64,000 nucleotides of DNA from Marinilongibacter aquaticus (GTDB lineage: Bacteria > Bacteroidota > Bacteroidia > Cytophagales > Spirosomataceae). Below are positions 26,344-34,077 of the stretch, piece by piece. The stretch lies in contig NZ_CP083757.1 in the NCBI RefSeq assembly GCF_020149935.1, positions 3,249,501 through 3,313,500 of the forward strand. The letters run 5' to 3'. A program made the position numbers and the translations under genes. Within the stretch, counting starts at the first letter, position 1. Each line of letters opens with the position of its first letter. Below the pieces are notes generated by a model. It worked only from the letters and a program-made list of their open reading frames with translations. It had not been told where the DNA came from and did no database searches.

Positions 26344-26493
26344 ATGGAGGCATTTCAATATTTCGAAACGGACAAATTGGGCAGCAAGACATTGGTCGAG
26401 TCGCCTTGGGAGAAAATGGATTGTGTATTGAAAAAATGCTGCAAGAAGTATAAGAAGAAGGGCAAACATTGCAAAAAGTGCCCAAATGTCTAG
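26344..26493 (+). CDS. 49-residue Cys/Lys-rich protein heading iron operon 1
   Basis: Read by hand from ATG 26344 to TAG 26491-26493. It has no signal peptide, so it should be cytosolic. The first half is acidic and aromatic (MEAFQYFETDKLG); the second half is dense in Lys with five Cys in the pattern C-x4-CC-x9-C-x2-C (Cys27, Cys32, Cys33, Cys43, Cys46) and His42 beside the last pair. Such clustering suggests binding of a metal ion or an Fe-S/haem cofactor, or a redox switch. It has a promoter and a palindromic operator directly upstream, and is 38 bases ahead of the DUF4856 gene. Family not recognised; the coding call rests on codon pattern, position and motif spacing. Confidence 0.6.
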   Translation: MEAFQYFETDKLGSKTLVESPWEKMDCVLKKCCKKYKKKGKHCKKCPNV

Positions 26494-26531
26494 CTCAGGC
26501 ATTTCCATAAGTATTTTCAATTAATCAGATA

Positions 26532-27761
26532 ATGCGTAAAAAACTACAATCCATTCTATTGGTTGCGGGCCTGTGTACAGTGCTTTCAGCTTGCGAAAAC
26601 AGCAACGAAAATCCTGAGCCAGTTCAGGTAGAAATGCCAGAGAATTATTCTTTTCAACGTAACGGCACATCCACGGTCAATTTTTCGGGTCAAACAGAGC
26701 GTATCCGCATGGCGATGGAACTGAATACGGCCCTGAAAGCCAATGAAACTGCCACCGCCAGTTCATTGCTTGAGATGTTCCGTAACCAAACTGCAGAGGG
26801 CGGTGATGCCGATCCGTTCGAAGACGCGGCATTGAACGCGGCAAGCAAAAGTATAAAAGAAAAAGTGGCCAGTTCGAAAGATTATTTTTCGGCAAATGCT
26901 TCAGAGTCTGCTATTCTGAAAGGCTATTTCGAATCGTGGTTGACGGCCCAAGCCACTGAAGTTTTTCCGAATTGGAATGAGCTTGCGACGGCAGGAAAAG
27001 CTGGACAAGTGGCCGACGGCACCTCGGTTCGTTATGTGGGTACACAGGGCTACGAATACAACCAACTTGTGGCCAAAGGACTTATTGGAGCCTTGATGTT
27101 GGATCAAATTGTGAACAATTACTTGAGTACGGCCGTACTCGATGAAGGGACCAACAGAGAAGACAACAGTCAGGCTATAGTGGTGGAAGGCGAGCAATAC
27201 ACCAACATGGAGCACAAGTGGGACGAAGCCTACGGTTATTTGTTCGGGAATTCCGCTACGCCAGAAAATCCGGATTTATCGGCTGGTGGAAGAGACGACT
27301 CGTTTTTGAACAACTATTTACGCACTGTGGAAAGCGACGACGATTTCAGCGGAATTACGCAAGAGGTCTACGATGCCTTTAAATTGGGAAGAGCTGCAAT
27401 TGTAGCGGGCGACTATTCGCTTCGCGATGCCCAAGCGGACATCATCAAGGAAAACTTATCGAAAGTGGTCGCTATTCGGGCGGTACACTATCTGTTGGAA
27501 GGAAAGGAGAAGATCGAACAAGATAACCGTTCAGGTGCTTTTCATGCCCTTTCGGAAGGCGTAGGTTTTGCCTTTAGCCTACGGTTTACAAAAAATCCGA
27601 GCACGAATGCACCTCATCTGCCCTCTGCCGAAGTGGCGGCATTTGCTCAAGAATTATTCAAAGGAAATGGCCTTTGGGATGTTAGTCCCGAATTGCTGGG
27701 CCAGATAGCGAGCCGAATAAGTTCAGAGTTCGGCTTTACAGAAGAACAAGCAAAAGACTAA
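26532..27761 (+). CDS. DUF4856 family lipoprotein
   Basis: 409 residues. Lipobox LSAC (Cys21). The mature start NYSFQRNGTSTVNFSGQTERIRMAMEL is the mark of DUF4856. The body is helical and continues as a large alpha domain (EHKWDEAYGYLFG...) that looks similar in length and fold class to imelysin peptide repeats. DUF4856 proteins are typically found beside imelysins and are thought to take part in iron handling; their biochemical role is unknown. It starts 38 bases after the small Cys-rich gene and ends 8 bases before the next lipoprotein gene. Confidence 0.8.
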   Translation: MRKKLQSILLVAGLCTVLSACENSNENPEPVQVEMPENYSFQRNGTSTVNFSGQTERIRMAMELNTALKANETATASSLLEMFRNQTAEGGDADPFEDAALNAASKSIKEKVASSKDYFSANASESAILKGYFESWLTAQATEVFPNWNELATAGKAGQVADGTSVRYVGTQGYEYNQLVAKGLIGALMLDQIVNNYLSTAVLDEGTNREDNSQAIVVEGEQYTNMEHKWDEAYGYLFGNSATPENPDLSAGGRDDSFLNNYLRTVESDDDFSGITQEVYDAFKLGRAAIVAGDYSLRDAQADIIKENLSKVVAIRAVHYLLEGKEKIEQDNRSGAFHALSEGVGFAFSLRFTKNPSTNAPHLPSAEVAAFAQELFKGNGLWDVSPELLGQIASRISSEFGFTEEQAKD

Positions 27762-27769
27762 AAGAAAGC

Positions 27770-28906
27770 ATGATTATAAAAGAGATGTTTAGCCAAGAGA
27801 AAACAAAATTGTTTCGGTTTGCCAGTTTTATACTTTTCGCCGTGTTGGTGTTTTCGTGTAGCTCCGACAGTTCGGGTGATGAGCCAGGAGCACAAACCGA
27901 TGATTTTGATAGAGCGGAGATGCTTGTCTTTTGGGCTGATCAGATCATTATTCCTGCCTACGAAAATTACCGTGCCACGTTGGTAGACTTAAACACCGCT
28001 GCAGAGAGTTTGGATACGGTGGATGATTTGAAAACCTTGCAAGAAAAGTGGCGGGCTGCGTATTTGGCTTGGCAGGGCGTCTCTATGTTTGATATCGGCA
28101 AAGCCGAATCGAACGGCATCAAGGTTTTTTCCAATACTTACCCCACAGATGCGGAACAAATAGAATTGAATATTGGAGAAGGCAGCTACAATTTGGAACT
28201 GCCTAGTCGCAAAGCCGAACAAGGCCTACCGGCTCTAGATTATTTGATCAACAGCCGCACGCTTAGCGACGAGCAGATTTTAGAGCAGTTTGATGCCAAC
28301 CGCCAGTCGTATATCAAAGCCCTGACAGAGCGTTTGCTGAACCTTTGTGATCAGGTTTTGGAGGATTGGACAACAGGAGATTTCCGAAGCAAATTCATAG
28401 CCAATAAGGGTTCATCTTCCACGAGTTCGGTGGATAAAGTGGTCAACGATTTTCTCTACGATTTCGAAAAATATACCCGTGCAGGCAAGGTGGGTATTCC
28501 TGCAGGTGTGTTTTCATCTTTGCCCATTCCTACGGCGAGCGAAGCTTATTATTCTGGAGAACGTTCAAAAGAGCTTTTACTTGAATCGATCAAAGCGGCC
28601 AAAGGCTTTTTTGAGGGTGATTCTTGGATTGTACTTGGAGGTGGGCCGAGCCTCAAAGCTTATCTCGACGATTTGGGAGCCCAAAAGGATGGCCAAAATT
28701 TGAGCGAGCTCATTCTAGCAAACTTCAATGAAGCCGAGAACCTTACCGCGGGGCTTTCCAGCGATTTTGCAGACCAGATAGAGGCGGACAATACGAAAAT
28801 GCTGGCCCTGTACGACGTCTTGCAGAAAAATGTGGTGCTTATAAAAGTGGATGCCATGCAGGCCATGAATATTCAAGTAGATTATGTAGATGCAGACGGT
28901 GATTGA
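27770..28906 (+). CDS. Imelysin-like lipoprotein (degenerate GxHxxE)
   Basis: 378 residues. Lipobox LVFSC (Cys30 from the first ATG; a second ATG at 27785 is also possible). Imelysin/IrpA-like helical bundle: VDDLKTLQEKWRAAYLAWQGVSMFDIGKAE is the family's first repeat region. The metal motif GxHxxE of canonical imelysins is GLPALD (152-157), with Pro for His and Asp for Glu, as in a known sub-class. It ends in an acidic tail, DYVDADGD. Imelysins are implicated in bacterial iron uptake. Its last 17 bases overlap the start of the carboxylase-like gene, so the pair is translationally coupled. Confidence 0.9.
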   Translation: MIIKEMFSQEKTKLFRFASFILFAVLVFSCSSDSSGDEPGAQTDDFDRAEMLVFWADQIIIPAYENYRATLVDLNTAAESLDTVDDLKTLQEKWRAAYLAWQGVSMFDIGKAESNGIKVFSNTYPTDAEQIELNIGEGSYNLELPSRKAEQGLPALDYLINSRTLSDEQILEQFDANRQSYIKALTERLLNLCDQVLEDWTTGDFRSKFIANKGSSSTSSVDKVVNDFLYDFEKYTRAGKVGIPAGVFSSLPIPTASEAYYSGERSKELLLESIKAAKGFFEGDSWIVLGGGPSLKAYLDDLGAQKDGQNLSELILANFNEAENLTAGLSSDFADQIEADNTKMLALYDVLQKNVVLIKVDAMQAMNIQVDYVDADGD

Positions 28907-30242
28907 CAAACTCGGATCATATTTGAATGCGAAAACCTCGGCAGCTCCTTTGGCTGCCTTTCGCTTTATATTTGGTTTGATGATGTGCATCAGTTTGATA
29001 CGTTTTTGGGCAAACGGCTGGATAGAAAAGCTGTACATTGAGCCCTCTTTTCATTTTCATTATTACGGTTTTGCGTGGGTCAGGCCTTTTGGACCGTACA
29101 CGTATCTGCTTTTTGTGGTTTGCGGATTGGCGGCCTTGGCCGTAGCCTTGGGTTATTTTTATCGCCTCGCCATCACTGTTTTCTTTCTGAGCTTCACCTA
29201 TATCGAACTGCTCGACAAAACCACTTACCTCAATCATTATTATTTCATTTCTTGTGTAAGTTTCTTATTGCTCTTTCTTCCGGCAGCATCCTATTTTTCA
29301 TTGGATGCCAAAAGGCAACCGAAACAAAGCAGGAATACCGTTAAGAAATGGCATATCGACAGCATAAAGTTGCTTTTGGGCCTAGTGTATTTTTATGCAG
29401 GTATAGCCAAAATACAGCCCGATTGGCTTTATGAAGCTTTGCCTTTGAAGATTTGGCTTCCTTCGAAATTTGATATTCCAGTATTGGGTTTTTGGCTGCA
29501 AAAAACGTGGGTGGCCTATTTTTTCAGTTGGGCTGGCATGCTTTACGATATCTGCATTCCTTTTCTTTTGTTGAACAGAAGAACGAGACCTTTCGCTTTT
29601 TTGCTGGTCGTGGTATTTCATGTACTCACACGCATCCTTTTTCCGATTGGTATGTTTCCTTTCATCATGATCGTGAGCACTTTGATTTTCTTCGAACCTG
29701 CTTTTCATGAAAAACTATTGCATCGGATTTCTGAAAGGCTCAGGAATTGGATTCCGTTGAGTGCAAGCTCTCGAGCTTTTGACACGCCAAAAGATAGATT
29801 GGCCTTCCTTTGCGTGGGTATTTTTATGTTGTTTCAAATTCTTTTTCCTTTTCGCTATTTGGGCTATCCTGGCAAATTGTTCTGGAATGAAGAAGGCTAT
29901 CGTTTTTCGTGGCGAGTGATGCTGATGGAGAAAACAGGCTTGGCCAATTTTAAAGTATTCGACAAGAAAACGAATAAGGGATTTTACATACATAATCAGG
30001 ATTTCTTGACGGTTTTTCAGGAAAAGCAGATGAGTACACAGGCCGATTTCATGCTCGAGTTTGCCCATTATTTAGGAGATTATTACAAAATGAAAGGGAT
30101 TGAAGACCCTGCAGTGTATTTAGAAAGTTATGTATCACTCAATGGAAAGGGGAGTCGCCAATTTGCCGACCCAAACCAAGATTTGCTTTTGGTTCGCGAC
30201 TCTTTTCAACATAAAAACTGGATTTTATCTTTCGATGAATAG
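28890..30242 (+). CDS. Vitamin K-dependent gamma-carboxylase homologue (HTTM domain)
   Basis: 450 residues with about seven membrane helices. The order of motifs follows the human gamma-glutamyl carboxylase. LLDKTTYLNHYYF matches the LLDKTSWNNHSYLYG region, and Lys110 aligns with the catalytic base Lys218. LVYFYAGIAKIQPDWL matches VYFIAGVKKLDADWV. FHVLTRILFPIGMFPF matches FHCMNSQLFSIGMFSY. It lacks most of the large lumenal C-terminal domain of the 758-residue human enzyme; about 110 residues follow the last helix. The known family reaction uses reduced vitamin K, O2 and CO2 to carboxylate Glu; this bacterium would supply menaquinone. It overlaps the imelysin-like gene by 17 bases and the receptor gene by 8. 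Substrate unknown. Confidence 0.85.
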   Translation: MQTVIDKLGSYLNAKTSAAPLAAFRFIFGLMMCISLIRFWANGWIEKLYIEPSFHFHYYGFAWVRPFGPYTYLLFVVCGLAALAVALGYFYRLAITVFFLSFTYIELLDKTTYLNHYYFISCVSFLLLFLPAASYFSLDAKRQPKQSRNTVKKWHIDSIKLLLGLVYFYAGIAKIQPDWLYEALPLKIWLPSKFDIPVLGFWLQKTWVAYFFSWAGMLYDICIPFLLLNRRTRPFAFLLVVVFHVLTRILFPIGMFPFIMIVSTLIFFEPAFHEKLLHRISERLRNWIPLSASSRAFDTPKDRLAFLCVGIFMLFQILFPFRYLGYPGKLFWNEEGYRFSWRVMLMEKTGLANFKVFDKKTNKGFYIHNQDFLTVFQEKQMSTQADFMLEFAHYLGDYYKMKGIEDPAVYLESYVSLNGKGSRQFADPNQDLLLVRDSFQHKNWILSFDE

Positions 30243-32700
30243 AATTGTACAATGCATATTGCTTGTTTTTCTCAGCCTTGGTTCAAGTTTTGGGCAATCG
30301 ACCTTTACGGGGCGAGTAATTGATCGCGAGTCGAAAAAGGGTATTGCAGAAGCCGAAATTTTCATTGGAGGGCAGGAATTCAAAGTCGATTCTCTGGGAC
30401 AATTTTCTTGCGAAGGGCTTTACAAAGGGCATCATGAACTCGTGATTTTCACTTACGATTACAAGACTTTGCGTACCGCCGTGGATTTGCCAATCTCGGC
30501 TCCAATGCTTTTCGAATTGGAGCATTTCAATGAAGCTCTTTCCGAAGTGGTGATCCGCACAAAACGCGAGGAAAATTTTGCTCTGAAAAGGCTGAAACCT
30601 ATCGAAGGTACCGCCATTTATGCAGGAAAGAAGAGTGAGGTGGTTTTGCTTGATCAATTGGTGGCGAATACGGCGGCCAACAATGCCCGACAGATTTATG
30701 GACAGGTGGTGGGCTTGAACATCTACGAGAGCAACGACGGCGGGCTGCAGTTGAGCATTGGCGGGCGAGGCCTGAATCCCAACCGTACGGCAAATTTCAA
30801 TACACGCCAGAATGGGTATGACATTTCGGCCGATGTGTTGGGTTATCCCGAAAGTTATTATACGCCGCCCGCCGAAGCTTTGAGCGAGGTGCAGGTGGTG
30901 CGTGGTGCGGCTTCTTTGCAGTACGGCACGCAATTTGGCGGGCTTATCAACTTCAAATTGAAAAAGCCCAATCCGCACAAAAAAATTGAGTGGCTTTCAC
31001 GACAAACCTTGGGCTCTTTTGGGCTTTTTACAAGCTTCAATAGCCTGTCGGGCACTTTAGGTAAATTCAGTTATTACACCTATTTCAATTACAAGACAGG
31101 AAATGGATACCGAGAAAATTCGGATTTTGATTCGGAAAATTTCTACGCCTTTCTGAATTATAAATTTTCCGAGAAAACAGAGCTTTCTTTTGAAATTACG
31201 TATTTGGACTATTTGGCCCAACAAGCTGGCGGATTGACTGACCAAATGTTTGTCGAAAATCCGAAACAAAGCAACAGAACGCGAAATTGGTTTGGGGTAG
31301 ATTGGCGTTTGTACGCCCTGAAATTCAGTCATCGTTTTGGCGAACAAACCGATTTCAGTTTGAATATTTTCGGACTTGATGCGGAACGCAATGCCCTGGG
31401 TTTTCGTGGGGTGCCGGGCAATTTAAACAGCAATCCAATCAGTGATTTGGATGAGCAGAACGAAACGGGAGATTTCATTTATCCCCGCGATTTGATTAAA
31501 GGAACCTTCAACAACTGGGGAATGGAGGGGCGTGTATTGCACAAATACAAAATTGCGGGATTGGATGCGGCGGCTCTTTTTGGGGCCAAGCTGTACAAGG
31601 CCAACAATACATCGACTCAAGGTGCGGGAAGCAGCGGTACAGGGGCTGATTTCAAATTCAGAAATATCGATTACCCCGATTATCCCAATCAATCGGATTT
31701 TGTGTATCCGAACTTCAATTTGGCGATTTTCGGAGAGCACATCTTTCATTTAGGCCCCAAAATTTCGCTTACTCCTGGGCTTCGTTTCGAACAAATTAGA
31801 ACCGAGAGTAAAGGGGAGTACCAACAGGTTGTATTCGACAATGCGGGCAATCCGATTGCCAACAGGAAACTTACGGACAACCAAAATTTGCCACGAAAAT
31901 TTGTGCTGGCCGGGATTGGTTTGGAATACAAACCGAATGACCTGAACAGCATGTACGCCAATATCTCGCAAAATTACCGCTCGGTGACATTTAGCGATAT
32001 TCGCACGGTCAACCCGACTTTTAAAATCGATCCAGGAATAAAAGACGAAAAGGGTTTTACGGCCGATTTTGGCTTTAGGGGAAATTACAAACAGAAGCTT
32101 TCGTATGATGTGGGCGGCTTTGGACTGTTGTATGCCAACCGCATCGGAATTGTATTGGACGATAGGGCCAATCGTATTCGGAAAAACATCGGTAAAGCTT
32201 TCATTTACGGTTTTGAATCTTTGATAGACTGGAATATTGCCAATACTTTCTTGCCTTCGAACTACCAAACCAGACTCAATTGGTTTGTGAACTTGGCCCT
32301 CACGGATTCAAAATATTTGGAGTCGGAAGAACGAAACGTAAAAGGGAAAAAAGTGGAGTTTATTCCCTTGGTCAATCTGAAAACGGGATTGCGATACGGC
32401 TATAAAAATTTGTTTCTTTCTGCTCAATGGACATACTTGTCGCAGCAGTTTACGGATGTACAGAACTCAAGAATACCAGACGAAGGCGACCTGAAGAGTG
32501 GGTTGGTAGGCGAAATTCCGGCTTATTCCATTCTGGATATTTCGTCGTCGTATTCCTTCAAAAATGTAAAATTGGAAGCGGGCCTAAACAATGCCTTGAA
32601 TCGGGCTTACTTCACACGACGAGCTACGGGCTACCCGGGCCCGGGAATCATTCCGTCGGATGGACGAGCATTTTATGTGACATTACAATTCAGATTATAG
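30235..32700 (+). CDS. TonB-dependent receptor for iron compound
   Basis: 821 residues from the ATG at 30235, which overlaps the preceding stop (ATGAATAG); an upstream ATG at 30130 would run through the carboxylase-like gene and lacks a signal. Signal peptide (cleaved after SSFG). A carboxypeptidase-D-like regulatory domain covers about 24-100. The plug contains IYGQVVGLNIYESNDGG, SIGGRGLNPNRTANFN, and SEVQVVRGAASLQYGTQFGG. The beta-barrel extends to the C-terminal FYVTLQFRL. It would import a siderophore-, haem- or iron-loaded substrate across the outer membrane using TonB energy. Last gene of operon 1. Confidence 0.9.
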   Translation: MNRIVQCILLVFLSLGSSFGQSTFTGRVIDRESKKGIAEAEIFIGGQEFKVDSLGQFSCEGLYKGHHELVIFTYDYKTLRTAVDLPISAPMLFELEHFNEALSEVVIRTKREENFALKRLKPIEGTAIYAGKKSEVVLLDQLVANTAANNARQIYGQVVGLNIYESNDGGLQLSIGGRGLNPNRTANFNTRQNGYDISADVLGYPESYYTPPAEALSEVQVVRGAASLQYGTQFGGLINFKLKKPNPHKKIEWLSRQTLGSFGLFTSFNSLSGTLGKFSYYTYFNYKTGNGYRENSDFDSENFYAFLNYKFSEKTELSFEITYLDYLAQQAGGLTDQMFVENPKQSNRTRNWFGVDWRLYALKFSHRFGEQTDFSLNIFGLDAERNALGFRGVPGNLNSNPISDLDEQNETGDFIYPRDLIKGTFNNWGMEGRVLHKYKIAGLDAAALFGAKLYKANNTSTQGAGSSGTGADFKFRNIDYPDYPNQSDFVYPNFNLAIFGEHIFHLGPKISLTPGLRFEQIRTESKGEYQQVVFDNAGNPIANRKLTDNQNLPRKFVLAGIGLEYKPNDLNSMYANISQNYRSVTFSDIRTVNPTFKIDPGIKDEKGFTADFGFRGNYKQKLSYDVGGFGLLYANRIGIVLDDRANRIRKNIGKAFIYGFESLIDWNIANTFLPSNYQTRLNWFVNLALTDSKYLESEERNVKGKKVEFIPLVNLKTGLRYGYKNLFLSAQWTYLSQQFTDVQNSRIPDEGDLKSGLVGEIPAYSILDISSSYSFKNVKLEAGLNNALNRAYFTRRATGYPGPGIIPSDGRAFYVTLQFRL

Positions 32701-32707
32701 CACATTT

Positions 32708-32726
32708 ATTTAAATTAATTCTAAAT
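32708..32726. promoter_or_regulatory. Operator-like palindrome 2 (operon 2, upstream copy)
   Basis: ATTTAAATTAATTCTAAAT, two 7-base arms around 5 bases. It ends 7 bases before the -33 element of the operon 2 promoter. 14 of 19 bases equal site 1. Confidence 0.6.
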
Positions 32727-32730
32727 AAAC

Positions 32731-32762
32731 TTGTTTGGCTCGGAAATGAAGTCTTAACTTGC
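32731..32762 (+). promoter_or_regulatory. Promoter of iron operon 2
   Basis: A TTTG (-33, 32734-32737) is separated by 17 bases from TAACTTGC (32755-32762), one base from the TAnnTTTG consensus. The ATG of the imelysin gene follows 25 bases on. The promoter is flanked by palindromes 2 and 3. Confidence 0.55.
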
Positions 32763-32766
32763 AGCA

Positions 32767-32785
32767 ATTTAAAATCAGTCTAATT
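32767..32785. promoter_or_regulatory. Operator-like palindrome 3 (operon 2, downstream copy)
   Basis: ATTTAAAATCAGTCTAATT, same arms (ATTTAAA / TCTAATT) and 5-base centre as sites 1 and 2. It lies between the -7 element and the start codon at 32788, where a repressor would stop transcription or cover the transcript start. Confidence 0.6.
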
Positions 32786-32787
32786 AA

Positions 32788-34011
32788 ATGATAAAACTTT
32801 TCAATAGAACCTTTCTACTTACTTTCCTTGCGTCGGCTTTTCTTGTAGCCTGCGATAAAGACAACGATGAGGTGGATCCTCAAGAAGAACAAGATAAGCT
32901 TGTGGCTTCGATGAAAGTCGAATTGCAAGAAAACTATGCCGATATTGTCTACGCCAACTACCTCGATGCGTACAATACTGCGGTAGCTTTACAAGAAGCC
33001 ATCGATGCTTTGGTACAATCGCCTTCAGAATCAAGTTTGGAAGCAGCCAAAGAGGCTTGGTTGGCAGCCAGAGAGCCTTATGGCCAAACAGAGGCTTTCC
33101 GCTTTGCGGGTGGGCCAATTGATGATGAAGACGGCCCCGAGGGCTTGTTGAATGCTTGGCCTTTGGACGAATCGTATATCGATTACGTCTACGACCCCAA
33201 TGCTGATGAATTGGTGTATACAGGCATTATCAACGATTTGGATACTTACCCTACTTTGTCAAAAGAATTGTTGGAATCTTTGAATGAGTCGGGGGGAGAA
33301 GAAAATATCAGCGTGGGATATCATGCAATCGAGTTTTTACTTTGGGGACAAGACCTTACGGCTCCAGCAGAGAAAGAACCGGGTATGCGTCCGTATACCG
33401 ATTTCACAACGGCTGAAAACGCCGATCGTCGTAAAACATATCTTACTGCGGTAGTGGATTTGTTGTTGGAAGATTTGCAAGAAATGGTCGACGAATGGAA
33501 TCCTCAAGCTTCGGGCAATTTCCGTGAAACGTTTTTGGCCATGTCTGCCGATGAGGCCATCAAGCACATTTTAACAGGTATTGGCACATTGTCTAAATCA
33601 GAATTGGCGGGCGAGCGTATTTTTACGGCTTACGATAACCGCGACCAAGAAGACGAGCATTCTTGTTTCAGCGACAATACCGATCGCGACATTCGTTTGA
33701 ATGCAGAAGGTATTGCCAATGTAATAAACGGAACGTACACAAAAGTTGACGGAAGTGCAGTGAGCGGCACTTCGTTTCTCGAGCTTCTTTCGGTAGTGGA
33801 TGGTGATTTTAGAAATGAATTGGGCACGCAATTGGCCAACACCGTAAATGCGGTAGACGCCACCGCTTCGCCTTTCGATTTCGCCATTTCAGATGATTCT
33901 ACTCGTCCGCAAGTACTCGATGCGGTGATGCAGCTGAGAACCTTGGGCGATCAAATCGCTGAAATCGGGACAAAGCTGGGTATTTCTGTAAATACTGAGC
34001 TGCCCGAATAA
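32788..34011 (+). CDS. Imelysin family lipoprotein with canonical GxHxxE
   Basis: 407 residues. Lipobox FLVAC (Cys22). The N-terminal helices include VYANYLDAYNTAVALQEAID. The family metal motif is intact: GYHAIE (Gly177, His179, Glu182), within VGYHAIEFLLWGQD. A second typical element, DEHSCFSDNTDRDIRLNAEGI, follows near residue 290. Canonical imelysins of this type (IrpA/EfeO-M75) bind metal and are implicated in iron uptake in bacteria. First gene of operon 2 and the only one of the three imelysins here with the full motif. A terminator-like hairpin follows it before the next gene. Confidence 0.95.
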   Translation: MIKLFNRTFLLTFLASAFLVACDKDNDEVDPQEEQDKLVASMKVELQENYADIVYANYLDAYNTAVALQEAIDALVQSPSESSLEAAKEAWLAAREPYGQTEAFRFAGGPIDDEDGPEGLLNAWPLDESYIDYVYDPNADELVYTGIINDLDTYPTLSKELLESLNESGGEENISVGYHAIEFLLWGQDLTAPAEKEPGMRPYTDFTTAENADRRKTYLTAVVDLLLEDLQEMVDEWNPQASGNFRETFLAMSADEAIKHILTGIGTLSKSELAGERIFTAYDNRDQEDEHSCFSDNTDRDIRLNAEGIANVINGTYTKVDGSAVSGTSFLELLSVVDGDFRNELGTQLANTVNAVDATASPFDFAISDDSTRPQVLDAVMQLRTLGDQIAEIGTKLGISVNTELPE

Positions 34012-34023
34012 ATTATAAAGCAT

Positions 34024-34031
34024 TAAATTTG
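34024..34031 (+). promoter_or_regulatory. Possible internal -7 element before the di-haem gene
   Basis: TAAATTTG matches TAnnTTTG, immediately before a terminator-like hairpin. No -33 TTG is seen. Confidence 0.3.
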
Positions 34032-34035
34032 CGAT

Positions 34036-34071
34036 CCTGGGCTCGAATTTCGAGTCCAGGCTTTCTTTTTT
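34036..34071 (+). terminator. Intra-operon terminator-like hairpin
   Basis: CCTGGGCTCG and CGAGTCCAGG make a 10-bp stem with one G-T pair and a 5-base AATTT loop. It is followed by CTTTCTTTTTT. It sits 6 bases before the next possible start codon on the same strand, so it probably lowers expression of the two distal genes or acts as an attenuator. Confidence 0.6.
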
Positions 34072-34077
34072 AACAAG

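Noticed and set aside
30130-30234. Longer start for the TonB receptor at 30130
   Set aside because: It lies wholly inside the carboxylase-like gene; ATG 30235 begins a clean signal peptide.
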